Assembly: GCA_964550165.1 (NCBI GenBank)
Contig: CAZJYC010000011.1
Coordinates: forward strand, 1 to 47,990
DNA length: 47,990 nt
Direction of reading: 5' to 3'
DNA from: CAZJYC01 sp964550165
Lineage (GTDB): Bacteria > Acidobacteriota > Aminicenantia > Aminicenantales > Aminicenantaceae
Shown: positions 40,151 to 47,633 of the stretch, piece by piece
Layout: the number at the start of each line of letters is the position of its first letter
How positions within the stretch are numbered: the first letter of the stretch is position 1
Program-made: the position numbers and the translations under genes
The notes under the pieces: generated by a model
What the model saw: the letters and a program-made list of their open reading frames with translations, nothing else
Database searches by the model: none
Told to the model about the DNA's origin: nothing

Positions 40151-41425
40151 ATGCCCGACCTTTCTGCGCCGAGAAAGACGGCCGTTGAGCGGCGAGTCGT
40201 CATCACAGGAATCGGCCTTGTTTCTCCACTGGGCATCGGTGTTGAAAAAAACTGGGAATCCATGTTAGAGGGGAAAAGCGGCATCAGTCGCATCACCAAA
40301 TTTGATGCCTCCCGTTATTCCAGCCAAATTGCCGGAGAAATCAAAGGATTTGAGCCGCTGGATTTTATGGAAAGAAAAGAATTGCGGAAGATGGACCCTT
40401 TCATTCAGTACTCGCTGGCAGCCGCTCATCTGGCCGTTCAAGATTCTGGGATTGACTTGGCGACATTGGAAGGAGAGAGGTGTGGCGTCTATGTGGGGTC
40501 CGGGATAGGGGGTATCGGATCGATCGAAGATACGCACAAGACACTTCTCGAGAGAGGGCCTGATCGAGTCTCTCCTTTTTTCCTTGTTTCGGCCATCATC
40601 AACGAAGCTTCTGGTCAGATCTCGATCAAATACAGAGCCAAAGGCCCGAATTCTGCCACCGCCACGGCCTGCACAACCAGCACCCATGCTATTGGCGATT
40701 CTTTCCGCATCATCGCCAGGGGCGATGCCGATATCATGCTCGCCGGAGGCTCGGAAGCACCCATCACACCCTTGGGCGTTGCAGGCTTTTGCGCCATGCG
40801 AGCCCTTTCTGTAAGGAATGATGAGCCTGAGAAGGCATCCCGTCCTTTCGATGCCAAGAGGGATGGGTTCGTCATCGGTGAAGGAGCGGGAATCCTCATC
40901 CTTGAGGAATTGGGCGCGGCTCTTAAGCGAGGAGCCAAGATTTACGCCGAAATCGTCGGCTACGGGATGAGCGCCGATGCCTATCATGTGACAGCGCCTT
41001 CTCTGGATGGCGAGGGGGCGGTGCAGGTTATGGAAAGGGCAATGAGGGATGCTGGCATTGATTCCAAGGACATCAACTATATCAACGCCCACGGAACTTC
41101 CACCCAATACAACGACAAGATTGAGACCCTGGCCATTAAAAAAGTATTCGGAGAGCATGCCTACAGGATCGCCATAAGCTCGACAAAATCCATGACAGGG
41201 CATGTCTTAGGTGCTGCGGGAGCACTCGAAGCCGGCTACTCGGCCCTCGGCCTGAAAAATCAGATTCTGCCTCCGACGATCAATTATGAGAATCCAGACC
41301 CGGAATGTGACTTGGATTATGTTCCCAACAAAGCCAGGCCGGCGGAAATCCGCTATGCTCTGAGCAATTCCTTTGGTTTTGGCGGGACAAACGGCAGCTT
41401 GCTCCTCGAAAGATTTGAGGAATAA
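40151..41425 (+). CDS. fabF: 3-oxoacyl-ACP synthase II (FabF)
   Basis: FabF condenses malonyl-ACP with acyl-ACP. The 424-residue protein has the catalytic triad Cys-His-His in ATACTTSTHAI, NAHGTSTQYND and KSMTGHVLGAAGA, and the end NSFGFGGTNGSLL. The first ~14 residues extend beyond the usual start (RRVVITGIG), so a start nearer that point cannot be excluded. Confidence 0.96.
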   Translation: MPDLSAPRKTAVERRVVITGIGLVSPLGIGVEKNWESMLEGKSGISRITKFDASRYSSQIAGEIKGFEPLDFMERKELRKMDPFIQYSLAAAHLAVQDSGIDLATLEGERCGVYVGSGIGGIGSIEDTHKTLLERGPDRVSPFFLVSAIINEASGQISIKYRAKGPNSATATACTTSTHAIGDSFRIIARGDADIMLAGGSEAPITPLGVAGFCAMRALSVRNDEPEKASRPFDAKRDGFVIGEGAGILILEELGAALKRGAKIYAEIVGYGMSADAYHVTAPSLDGEGAVQVMERAMRDAGIDSKDINYINAHGTSTQYNDKIETLAIKKVFGEHAYRIAISSTKSMTGHVLGAAGALEAGYSALGLKNQILPPTINYENPDPECDLDYVPNKARPAEIRYALSNSFGFGGTNGSLLLERFEE

Positions 41426-41504
41426 GTCACAGAACGTATTGAATTAAATCCTCTTGTCTCGCTTCGGTCGAATGAAGCGAAGAAAATAAGAAAAGGAGGG
41501 TGGC

Positions 41505-42287
41505 TTGAACATCTACGTCTTTGTCAAAAGGGTTCCTGATACGGAATCCAAGATACGGATAAACCATGAGACGAACTGCATTATCGAAGAAGGCCTGAAT
41601 TTTATCATCAATCCCTACGATGAATTTGCCGTAGAGGAGGGGCTGCGCCTGCGGGAATCAAAAGGCGGTAAAGTCACCGTCATGTCCGTCGGAAACGAGC
41701 AGTCTTTAGTGGTCTTGAAAAAATGTTTGGCCATGGGAGCAGATGAGGCTGTCCTGTTGAAGGACACTTCACCGGAAACCTATGACGGATGGAGGATCGC
41801 GAAGATTATTGCCCGGGCCATGGAGAAAAAATTTATCGAATACGATCTCCTTCTGTTTGGAAAACAGTCTGTTGGAGCGGACAATTCCCATGTGCCTTCC
41901 ATGGTGGCTGAACTCTTGGAGCTGCCTCAAGCCAACGTGGTGACCAAGCTGGAGATTGACGGGAGCAAAGGGAAAGCCCACCGTGAGATTGAAGGAGCAT
42001 CGGAAAAAGTCGAATTCTCTTTGCCCGCTGTCGTCAGCGCACAGAAGGGATTGAATGAGCCTCGGTATGAGACCCTGAAAGGAATCATGATGGCCAAGAA
42101 GAAAGAAATCCCAGTCATTACTCTCGAAGAGCTGGAGCTGAAGGAAGAGGACATCTGTCCCTGCTTGGAGATTACCAAGATGGAAAGCCCGCCCTCAAGG
42201 CAGGCCGGGAGGATCGTCGAGGACCCGCCTGAGGAAGCCGCGAAAAAATTGGTGGACTTCCTGCACAATGAAGCCAAGGTTATTTGA
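41505..42287 (+). CDS. etfB: Electron transfer flavoprotein, beta subunit
   Basis: EtfB (260 residues) pairs with EtfA to move electrons between dehydrogenases and quinone or ferredoxin systems. It begins NIYVFVKRVPDTESKIRI and has the DEFAVEEGLRLRE stretch, GKQSVGADNSHVPSMVAELL and a C-terminal KKKEIPVITLEEL. The start is TTG 41505, with AAAGGAGGG right before it. A short palindrome (near 41458-41480) lies in the gap after fabF. No acyl-CoA dehydrogenase gene is adjacent. Confidence 0.95.
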   Translation: MNIYVFVKRVPDTESKIRINHETNCIIEEGLNFIINPYDEFAVEEGLRLRESKGGKVTVMSVGNEQSLVVLKKCLAMGADEAVLLKDTSPETYDGWRIAKIIARAMEKKFIEYDLLLFGKQSVGADNSHVPSMVAELLELPQANVVTKLEIDGSKGKAHREIEGASEKVEFSLPAVVSAQKGLNEPRYETLKGIMMAKKKEIPVITLEELELKEEDICPCLEITKMESPPSRQAGRIVEDPPEEAAKKLVDFLHNEAKVI

Positions 42288-42298
42288 GGAGGAAGATG

Positions 42299-43276
42299 AT
42301 GATTTTGGTTTTTATAGAGGTCAGGGAGGGTAAGGTTAAGAAGCCTTCGTTGGAGGCGCTTTCTGAGGGAAAAAGACGGGCGGAAGACCTGAAAACCGAG
42401 GTCCATGCTGTGCTTGTCGGCCGTAACCTGGAGAGCCTCGCTCCAGAAATTTATCCCTTTGGAGCTTCGAAAGTCTATGCCTTGGAGAACTCTATTCTCA
42501 GCCAGTATTCGACGGCAGCCTATGCCCAGGCTCTTTTTTCGCTTGCGAAGGAGGTCAAGCCGGGGGTGATCCTCTTTTCCGCCAGCTCCATGGGTAAAGA
42601 CCTGGCTCCGCGGTTGGCGGCCAAACTGGGAGTCGCGGTGGCTTCGGATTGCATCCGAACGTCCTGCCAGGATGGGAAGTTAGAGGTGGTAAGGCCAATT
42701 TTTGCCGGCAAAGCGTTTGCCTCGGTGCGATTCAATTGCATTCCTCAGATAGCAACGCTCAGGCCCAATATCTTTGCGCTTCTAGACCCGGGCACGAAAG
42801 AGGGGGAATTGGTCAAGAAAGATGTGGTCATTCCTGAAGAAAAACTCAAAGGCCAAGTTGTCGAGATTCTGAGAGAAAAAGGAGCGGAGGTTGATGTCAC
42901 CGAAGCGGACATCATCGTCTCGGGTGGAAGAGGAATGAAAGGGCCGGAGAATTTTGATTTGTTGAGAGAATTGACTTCCTTTCTCCCCCATTCCGCTCTC
43001 GGAGCCTCCCGGTCAGCGGTCGATTCAGGCTGGATCGACCACCAGCATCAGGTGGGCCAGACAGGGAAGACCGTCTCTCCCAACCTCTACATGGCTTTTG
43101 GGATTTCAGGAGCCATCCAGCACCTGGCGGGAATGTCGTCCTCGAAGTTCATCGTCGCCGTCAACAAGGACCCTGAAGCTCCCATTTTTAAGGTGGCTGA
43201 TTTTGGCGTTGTTGGAGACCTATTCCAGGTGATTCCTCATTTAAAGCAAGAGCTCAAAAAGGTCCTCTCCGAATGA
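42299..43276 (+). CDS. etfA: Electron transfer flavoprotein, alpha subunit
   Basis: EtfA (325 residues) holds the FAD. The C-terminal FAD-binding segment is complete: VSGGRGMKGPENFDLLREL, GASRSAVDSGWI, HQVGQTGKTVSPNLYMAFGISGA and VAVNKDPEAPIFKVADFG VVGD. ATG 42299 is preferred over the adjacent ATG 42296, because GAGGAGG then has better spacing. It starts 11 nt after etfB. A hairpin with T-run at 43359-43380 may end the operon. Confidence 0.95.
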   Translation: MILVFIEVREGKVKKPSLEALSEGKRRAEDLKTEVHAVLVGRNLESLAPEIYPFGASKVYALENSILSQYSTAAYAQALFSLAKEVKPGVILFSASSMGKDLAPRLAAKLGVAVASDCIRTSCQDGKLEVVRPIFAGKAFASVRFNCIPQIATLRPNIFALLDPGTKEGELVKKDVVIPEEKLKGQVVEILREKGAEVDVTEADIIVSGGRGMKGPENFDLLRELTSFLPHSALGASRSAVDSGWIDHQHQVGQTGKTVSPNLYMAFGISGAIQHLAGMSSSKFIVAVNKDPEAPIFKVADFGVVGDLFQVIPHLKQELKKVLSE

Positions 43277-43324
43277 TTAAATTGGCTCTCTTCCATTTTG
43301 TATGGCTCCTCTAAAAGCCTCTTC

Positions 43325-43357
43325 CGGATGGCCTCGCTCCCCTTCAGGTTTTCAACG
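43325..43357 (+). repeat. Dispersed repeat, fragment E
   Basis: GGATGGCCTCGCTCCCCTTC, then AGGTTTTCAACG, matches the left 33 nt of copies A-C. The rest is absent. It lies in the 209-nt gap after etfA. Confidence 0.6.
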
Positions 43358-43358
43358 A

Positions 43359-43380
43359 AAAAAGGGGACAGGCCCTTTTT
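43359..43380 (+). terminator. Hairpin with T-run after etfA
   Basis: AAAAAGGG (43359-43366) pairs with CCCTTTTT (43373-43380), loop GACAGG. The U-run suggests a Rho-independent terminator for the etf transcript, 83 nt after the stop. It may instead be a repeat remnant, because it directly follows fragment E. Confidence 0.45.
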
Positions 43381-43405
43381 GACCGAGCCGGCTTCAAATT
43401 TTCTG

Positions 43406-43434
43406 TTGCTAAACGAAAAACTTTGTGGTTAAAT
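43406..43434 (+). promoter_or_regulatory. Possible promoter for the DUF2914-like gene
   Basis: TTGCTA (43406-43411), a 17-nt spacer and TTAAAT (43429-43434) lie 52 nt before the ATG. Confidence 0.35.
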
Positions 43435-43485
43435 GGAAATCAAATTGGAGCCTGAAAAAATTTATTCAACGAAAGGAGGACATTG

Positions 43486-43902
43486 ATGAGAAAACATCTA
43501 TTCATCTCCTTGGCCCTTGTCATGCTGATCACTGTTCCCTTTTATTTAGGATTGACAAGCCAGGCTCAAGAGGCAGCTTCTCTTGAGGTGGAGGTTGGGG
43601 TTATCTGCAAGGATGTCGTTGATCGTGAGCCCGTCGAGCCCGGAGAAAGCTTTGTGGCCACGGTGGGCAAACTCTTCTGCTTCACCAAGATTGTCGGCGC
43701 TCAGACACCGATAGAAATTACGCATGTCTGGTACTTTGGCGAGACCGAGAGGGCGAGAATCCCTCTGGCCGTCAACGCTGCGGCCTGGCGAACCTGGAGT
43801 TCTAAAGTCATCATGGAACACGAGGTTGGAGACTGGCATGTCGATGTTCTCGGTCCAGATGGTCAGGTCTTGAAGACCATTTCCTTCACGATAACACAGT
43901 AA
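43486..43902 (+). CDS. Secreted DUF2914-like protein
   Basis: This 138-residue protein has a signal peptide (residues 1-28, hydrophobic core LALVMLITVPFYLGL, cleavage after SQAQ or nearby) and one beta-rich domain. VGKLFCFTKIVG, then ITHVWYFGETERARIPLAV and the Trp pair in AAWRTWSSKVI resemble the DUF2914 family. The function is unknown. ATG 43486 has AAAGGAGG upstream. It converges on the polyferredoxin gene with 5 nt between stops. Confidence 0.75.
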   Translation: MRKHLFISLALVMLITVPFYLGLTSQAQEAASLEVEVGVICKDVVDREPVEPGESFVATVGKLFCFTKIVGAQTPIEITHVWYFGETERARIPLAVNAAAWRTWSSKVIMEHEVGDWHVDVLGPDGQVLKTISFTITQ

Positions 43903-43907
43903 GAAGA

Positions 43908-45503
43908 TTAGAGAATTTCCTCTTCTGGCTTGATGAGGTCGAGCAGGAGCTGATTTCTTTCTGAGCGGCTTTCCCCTACGCTCGTCACGTAAATCGCCGG
44001 GGCATCGACGACAGGGCACTTGGCTTCGCAAATTCCGCAACCGATGCAGAGTTCTGTATCGATGACCGGAGCCGCGGGAGTTTTTATCGTTCCATCGGGG
44101 AGCTTCAATTCTGTCTTCACCAGTTTAATGGCCTTGGGTGAAGTGGGGCAGTGCTCCTCGCAGACGATGCAGGGCATCCCCATCACCCAGGGAATGCAGC
44201 GATTTCTGTTGACCCAGGCTGTCCCGATCTTGACCTTTGTTTTTTCTTTGATGGCCAGTTCTTTGATGGCTCCTGTGGGGCACACCTGGGAGCAGAGTGA
44301 ACAGTAATACTCGCAATAGCCAATTCTGGGAACGAGCATCGGAGTCCAGATGCCTTCCGGGCCAGCCTCTGTCAGCGCCGGCTGCAGGGCGTTGGTCGGG
44401 CAGACCTTCATGCACTCCCCGCACTTGATGCATTTTTGAAGGAACATCTCCTCGGGTAATGCGCCGGGAGGGCGAATCAATTTTGGGTTGGCTCGTTTCG
44501 TCGTCGGGGATATCCTGAAAAAGGGAACGGCCAGAAAACCAAAGAGCGAGGTGAAGATAAGCTTCCTCCGTGACAGGTTAATTCGGGCCAACTTTTCCGG
44601 GTTCGTCTTTAACGGGAAATTAATAGCGCTCGTGGGGCAGATGGCGCTGCAGGTAAAGCAGTAAACGCATTCGGAACTTTTCCAGTCCTCTTCTGGAAAC
44701 GGGTTGGCCTGCGTCTCACACTGGATAGTGCATAATCCGCACTCGATGCATTTTTGCGGGTCGACCCTGAGCTTGAGCACATTCCATCTTGAGACAAGTC
44801 CGAGGAGAGCACCTAAAGGACAGAGATAGCGGCACCAGAACCTTTCCCGGGAGAGATTGAGAAGAACAAGGCCGACGAAGAGCACTCCCAGGAAGAAGCC
44901 CTGAAGGAAAGTGGTGTTGATGGCTAAACTTTCGAAGAACTGAACCAGGCTGTCCCCGAGCGAGGAGAGCTTGATCTGATAAAGAATTCCGACAAAGGCA
45001 GAGACACCCCGGCTGAGGGCAGGGAGGATGCTCGCCGCAAAGGATCGGTAGAGCAGGGAGAGGGGGTCAAAGATTCCCGCAAGATTGAGCGAGAAGAGAG
45101 TTCCGGTAAGAATGAACACCAGCAGGTAGTATTTCCAGGCAGTGGTGTTGTCCTTGATGTTGCTGGGTTTGAGGAGCCTGGATTTCTTGAAGATGAACGA
45201 GAAGAATTGATGAACAGAGCCCAGCGGGCAAACCCAGCCGCAAACGACCCTGCCCAGGAAGAAGGTGAGGACGATGGTCAATGCGGCAAAGACAAAGGAG
45301 ACGAAGAAAACGCGGGCAGCGATGATCGTGGTCAAGGCCAGGAAGGGGTCGAAATGGAAAAAAATTTCCACACGGCCGATGTAGTCTTTTCCCGGGAAGT
45401 GTGTCCGCAACAGAAGATAAAAAAAGAGGATGAAGAAGGCCGTCTGGCTGAGGATGCGGATCGCTTGAATCAGCCTGTATTTTTTAGAGCGTTCTTTTTT
45501 CAA
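43908..45503 (-). CDS. Membrane-bound polyferredoxin (NapH-like plus NapG-like)
   Basis: This 531-residue protein combines a NapH/MauN-type membrane half (about five spans in residues 1-235, with cytosol-facing CGWVCPLG and CRYLCPLG motifs) with a string of [4Fe-4S] motifs: CIECGLC, CVYCFTCSAICP, CIKCGECMKVCP, CEYYCSLCSQVCP, CIVCEEHCP and CIGCGICEAKCP. It likely passes electrons across or along the membrane. The start is TTG 45503 (LKKERSKKYR); it overlaps the DUF362 stop by 20 nt, with GGAG upstream. It is the third gene after amiC and the Tat-type DUF362 protein. Confidence 0.87.
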   Translation of the reverse strand: MKKERSKKYRLIQAIRILSQTAFFILFFYLLLRTHFPGKDYIGRVEIFFHFDPFLALTTIIAARVFFVSFVFAALTIVLTFFLGRVVCGWVCPLGSVHQFFSFIFKKSRLLKPSNIKDNTTAWKYYLLVFILTGTLFSLNLAGIFDPLSLLYRSFAASILPALSRGVSAFVGILYQIKLSSLGDSLVQFFESLAINTTFLQGFFLGVLFVGLVLLNLSRERFWCRYLCPLGALLGLVSRWNVLKLRVDPQKCIECGLCTIQCETQANPFPEEDWKSSECVYCFTCSAICPTSAINFPLKTNPEKLARINLSRRKLIFTSLFGFLAVPFFRISPTTKRANPKLIRPPGALPEEMFLQKCIKCGECMKVCPTNALQPALTEAGPEGIWTPMLVPRIGYCEYYCSLCSQVCPTGAIKELAIKEKTKVKIGTAWVNRNRCIPWVMGMPCIVCEEHCPTSPKAIKLVKTELKLPDGTIKTPAAPVIDTELCIGCGICEAKCPVVDAPAIYVTSVGESRSERNQLLLDLIKPEEEIL

Positions 45504-46368
45504 TGGTCAGCTTCTCCAAATCGATTTCTCCGTATCCTTTTTGATGGGCAATTTTAAGATAGGGCAGCTCTGAAGGGCCCAACCCAAAGAACGTGGCTCC
45601 AGCTGTGTCCACAGCCACGGGATCGACGCCCGCCACCACGGTTTTATGAAGCTTGACATCCGAGAGCCTGCCTCCTTGCGGGCCATTCCTGATGAGGATC
45701 CTGTAGCCGTCGAGCACTGTCAGGCAGGGCTTGAAGAATGCTGCAAGGTCGATCATGGCCAGATCCAGCCTTTGATGGAGCTGATTGCGGCTTCCGCCGA
45801 TAGCACCCAGCCAGTTTTTGAAGCCCAGGGTCAGCCTGGACAGACTGTGGGTTTTGGCGATGGGAACGTTTATGATTTTGTCCGCATCGACAAACTCCGT
45901 GTAGACTTCCCATTCCTTGAGCCATTCTCCTTGGAGGGGCATTTTTTTAAGGCGGTGGGGATTGGGAAAGAGCACTTTGGCCCCCGCCTGTTTTGCGGCA
46001 GCTTCAATCCCGGAGCGGACATAGGTTCTCTGAGCTGGATTGCAGGGATTGTCGATGACTTTGACTTCTTTGGCTCCTGCATCCAGGCAGAGCTCGACCA
46101 GAGTCTTGACCAGCTCAGGATTGGTGCACGCGGCCTGCTCCGGCGTTCTGTCCCAGCCGATGTTGGGCTTGACGACAACGACATCACCGCGGGAGATAAA
46201 TCGTCTCATGCCCCCTAGAGACAGGATGACTTCCCCGGCGATCAGGCCGGGAGAATCGCCCTGGATCCAGGACAAATCTGGCGTGCTTTTTTGGGCCAGA
46301 AGGCCCGGGTTATACTTCAAGGCCAGGCTTCCCAATGCCATATTTTTGATAAAATCTCTTCGTTTCAT
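45484..46368 (-). CDS. DUF362 domain protein with a twin-arginine signal
   Basis: This 294-residue protein starts MKRRDFIKNMALGSLAL, matching the Tat motif (RRxFIK), so it is probably folded in the cytosol with its cofactor and exported. The DUF362 domain follows, with VVVVKPNIGWDRTPEQAACTNPELV, NVPIAKTHSLSRLTLGFKNWLG and VDPVAVDTAGATFFGL. DUF362 proteins often carry or serve Fe-S clusters; this one lacks its own ferredoxin domain, and the next gene encodes one. ATG 46368 overlaps the amidase stop as ATGA. Confidence 0.88.
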   Translation of the reverse strand: MKRRDFIKNMALGSLALKYNPGLLAQKSTPDLSWIQGDSPGLIAGEVILSLGGMRRFISRGDVVVVKPNIGWDRTPEQAACTNPELVKTLVELCLDAGAKEVKVIDNPCNPAQRTYVRSGIEAAAKQAGAKVLFPNPHRLKKMPLQGEWLKEWEVYTEFVDADKIINVPIAKTHSLSRLTLGFKNWLGAIGGSRNQLHQRLDLAMIDLAAFFKPCLTVLDGYRILIRNGPQGGRLSDVKLHKTVVAGVDPVAVDTAGATFFGLGPSELPYLKIAHQKGYGEIDLEKLTIEKRTL

Positions 46369-47525
46369 CGGATCGTTCCTTTCTCCAATGCGTTTTTGTA
46401 TTCGATGATGCCTTCATAAATGCCCTGGGCAACCCGATCCAGGTAGGCAGGGCTCGCCAGCCTCAATTCTTCTTCAGGATGGCTTAAAAAAGAGATTTCG
46501 ACAAGAATCGAAGGGACATCCGCTCCGATCAGAACCCAGAAAGGGCCTCCCTTCACACCCAGGTCTTTGACGTTATTATATTTCTGAGACAGGCATCTGA
46601 CCAGACTCTTTTGGATGGTCTCTGCCAGCTCTTTGGATTCAGGAATCTTGCTGTTCTGGAGGATTTTGTTGATGATTTCTTTCATCTGGCTGATATTGGT
46701 GGCAGAGGTTGCATTCTCCCGGGCGGCGGTTTCAATGACGGAAGGATCCTGGCTGAGGTTGAGGTAGAAAGTTTCCACGCCAGACTGATTCCGGTTGCGG
46801 CTGGCATTGGCGTGGATGGAAATGAAAAGGTCTGCCCGTTTCTGGTTGGCGACCACGGTCCTGTTTTCGACAGGAATGTAAATATCGCTCTCTCGCGTCA
46901 TGATGACTTCAAGATTCTTTTCGGATTCCAGCAATTTTTTCAAGCGGCTGGCAACATCGAGGACGACATTCTTCTCATGAAGCCTGGTTTTGCTGCTGAT
47001 GCACCCCGGGTCTGTTCCGCCATGGCCCGGGTCGATGACGATTCTGGCGACAACCAGGCCTAACTGCCGGATCATGCTCAGCTCTGATTTGGCAGGCTGA
47101 GAAGGCTGATAGGTCTTTGAGGGGTAGATGTCGATGATTATCCGGAAAGGGTCGGGGAGATGCCAGACCCGGTAATAAGCTTTTTTGAGGTCAAGGTCGA
47201 CCACACAACGCACCGTCGATTTTGTCTTCTGGGCGACCCGGATCTGGCTGATGTAATCACTCTTGACCGGCTGTGTCTCGCCGTGGAGAATGGGATTTAA
47301 TTTGGCTTGGTAGATATCGACGTAAATGCGGTCCGGAGATTTGAGCTCGTTGAAGTTGTACTCTCTCAGTTTTCCGACGTCGATGACGATGCGGGTATAG
47401 TTGGGATGGATATGGTGACGGAGGCTGTAAACTTCCACTCTTGAGTCAGAGGGGGGAAGTGAGGCGAGAAAAAGGGGGAGTGAGAATAAAAAGAGCCCGA
47501 GCCAGATCATATTGCATCTTTGCAT
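46365..47525 (-). CDS. N-acetylmuramoyl-L-alanine amidase with AMIN domain (AmiC-like)
   Basis: The enzyme cleaves the bond between MurNAc and the peptide stem in peptidoglycan. The 386-residue protein has a signal peptide (about 1-23), an AMIN domain (about 30-135; cell-wall targeting) and an Amidase_3 domain (about 160-375). The zinc and catalytic residues are visible: His in IVIDPGHGGTDPG, Glu in HEKNVVLDV, His in FISIHANAS and Glu in ILVEISFLSHPEEE. ATG 47525 is used; a TTG one codon upstream is possible. The promoter is so close that the leader is under 15 nt. It heads the operon. Confidence 0.94.
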   Translation of the reverse strand: MQRCNMIWLGLFLFSLPLFLASLPPSDSRVEVYSLRHHIHPNYTRIVIDVGKLREYNFNELKSPDRIYVDIYQAKLNPILHGETQPVKSDYISQIRVAQKTKSTVRCVVDLDLKKAYYRVWHLPDPFRIIIDIYPSKTYQPSQPAKSELSMIRQLGLVVARIVIDPGHGGTDPGCISSKTRLHEKNVVLDVASRLKKLLESEKNLEVIMTRESDIYIPVENRTVVANQKRADLFISIHANASRNRNQSGVETFYLNLSQDPSVIETAARENATSATNISQMKEIINKILQNSKIPESKELAETIQKSLVRCLSQKYNNVKDLGVKGGPFWVLIGADVPSILVEISFLSHPEEELRLASPAYLDRVAQGIYEGIIEYKNALEKGTIR

Positions 47526-47540
47526 CAATCAATCTTATTA

Positions 47541-47569
47541 ATTCTATTATACAGCTAGGAGGCTGTCAA
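47541..47569 (-). promoter_or_regulatory. Promoter for the amidase operon
   Basis: On the minus strand a perfect TTGACA (47569-47564), a 17-nt spacer and TAGAAT (47546-47541) place the transcript start near 47534, only about 9 nt before the ATG. No Shine-Dalgarno sequence is seen, so translation may be leaderless-like. Confidence 0.6.
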
Positions 47570-47633
47570 CGAATCGAATCCATTTAAACTCTAACCGTAG
47601 AGCCATATATCTTGCTATTTAAAAATCTAACCG

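Noticed and set aside
40265..41203. 312-codon open frame opposite fabF
   Set aside because: fabF is unmistakable with all catalytic motifs, and the antisense protein has no recognisable pattern and the composition of a mirror frame.
41458..41480. Rho-independent terminator between fabF and etfB
   Set aside because: A palindrome TCGCTTC/GAAGCGA is present but no T-run follows on the plus strand, so termination is not supported.
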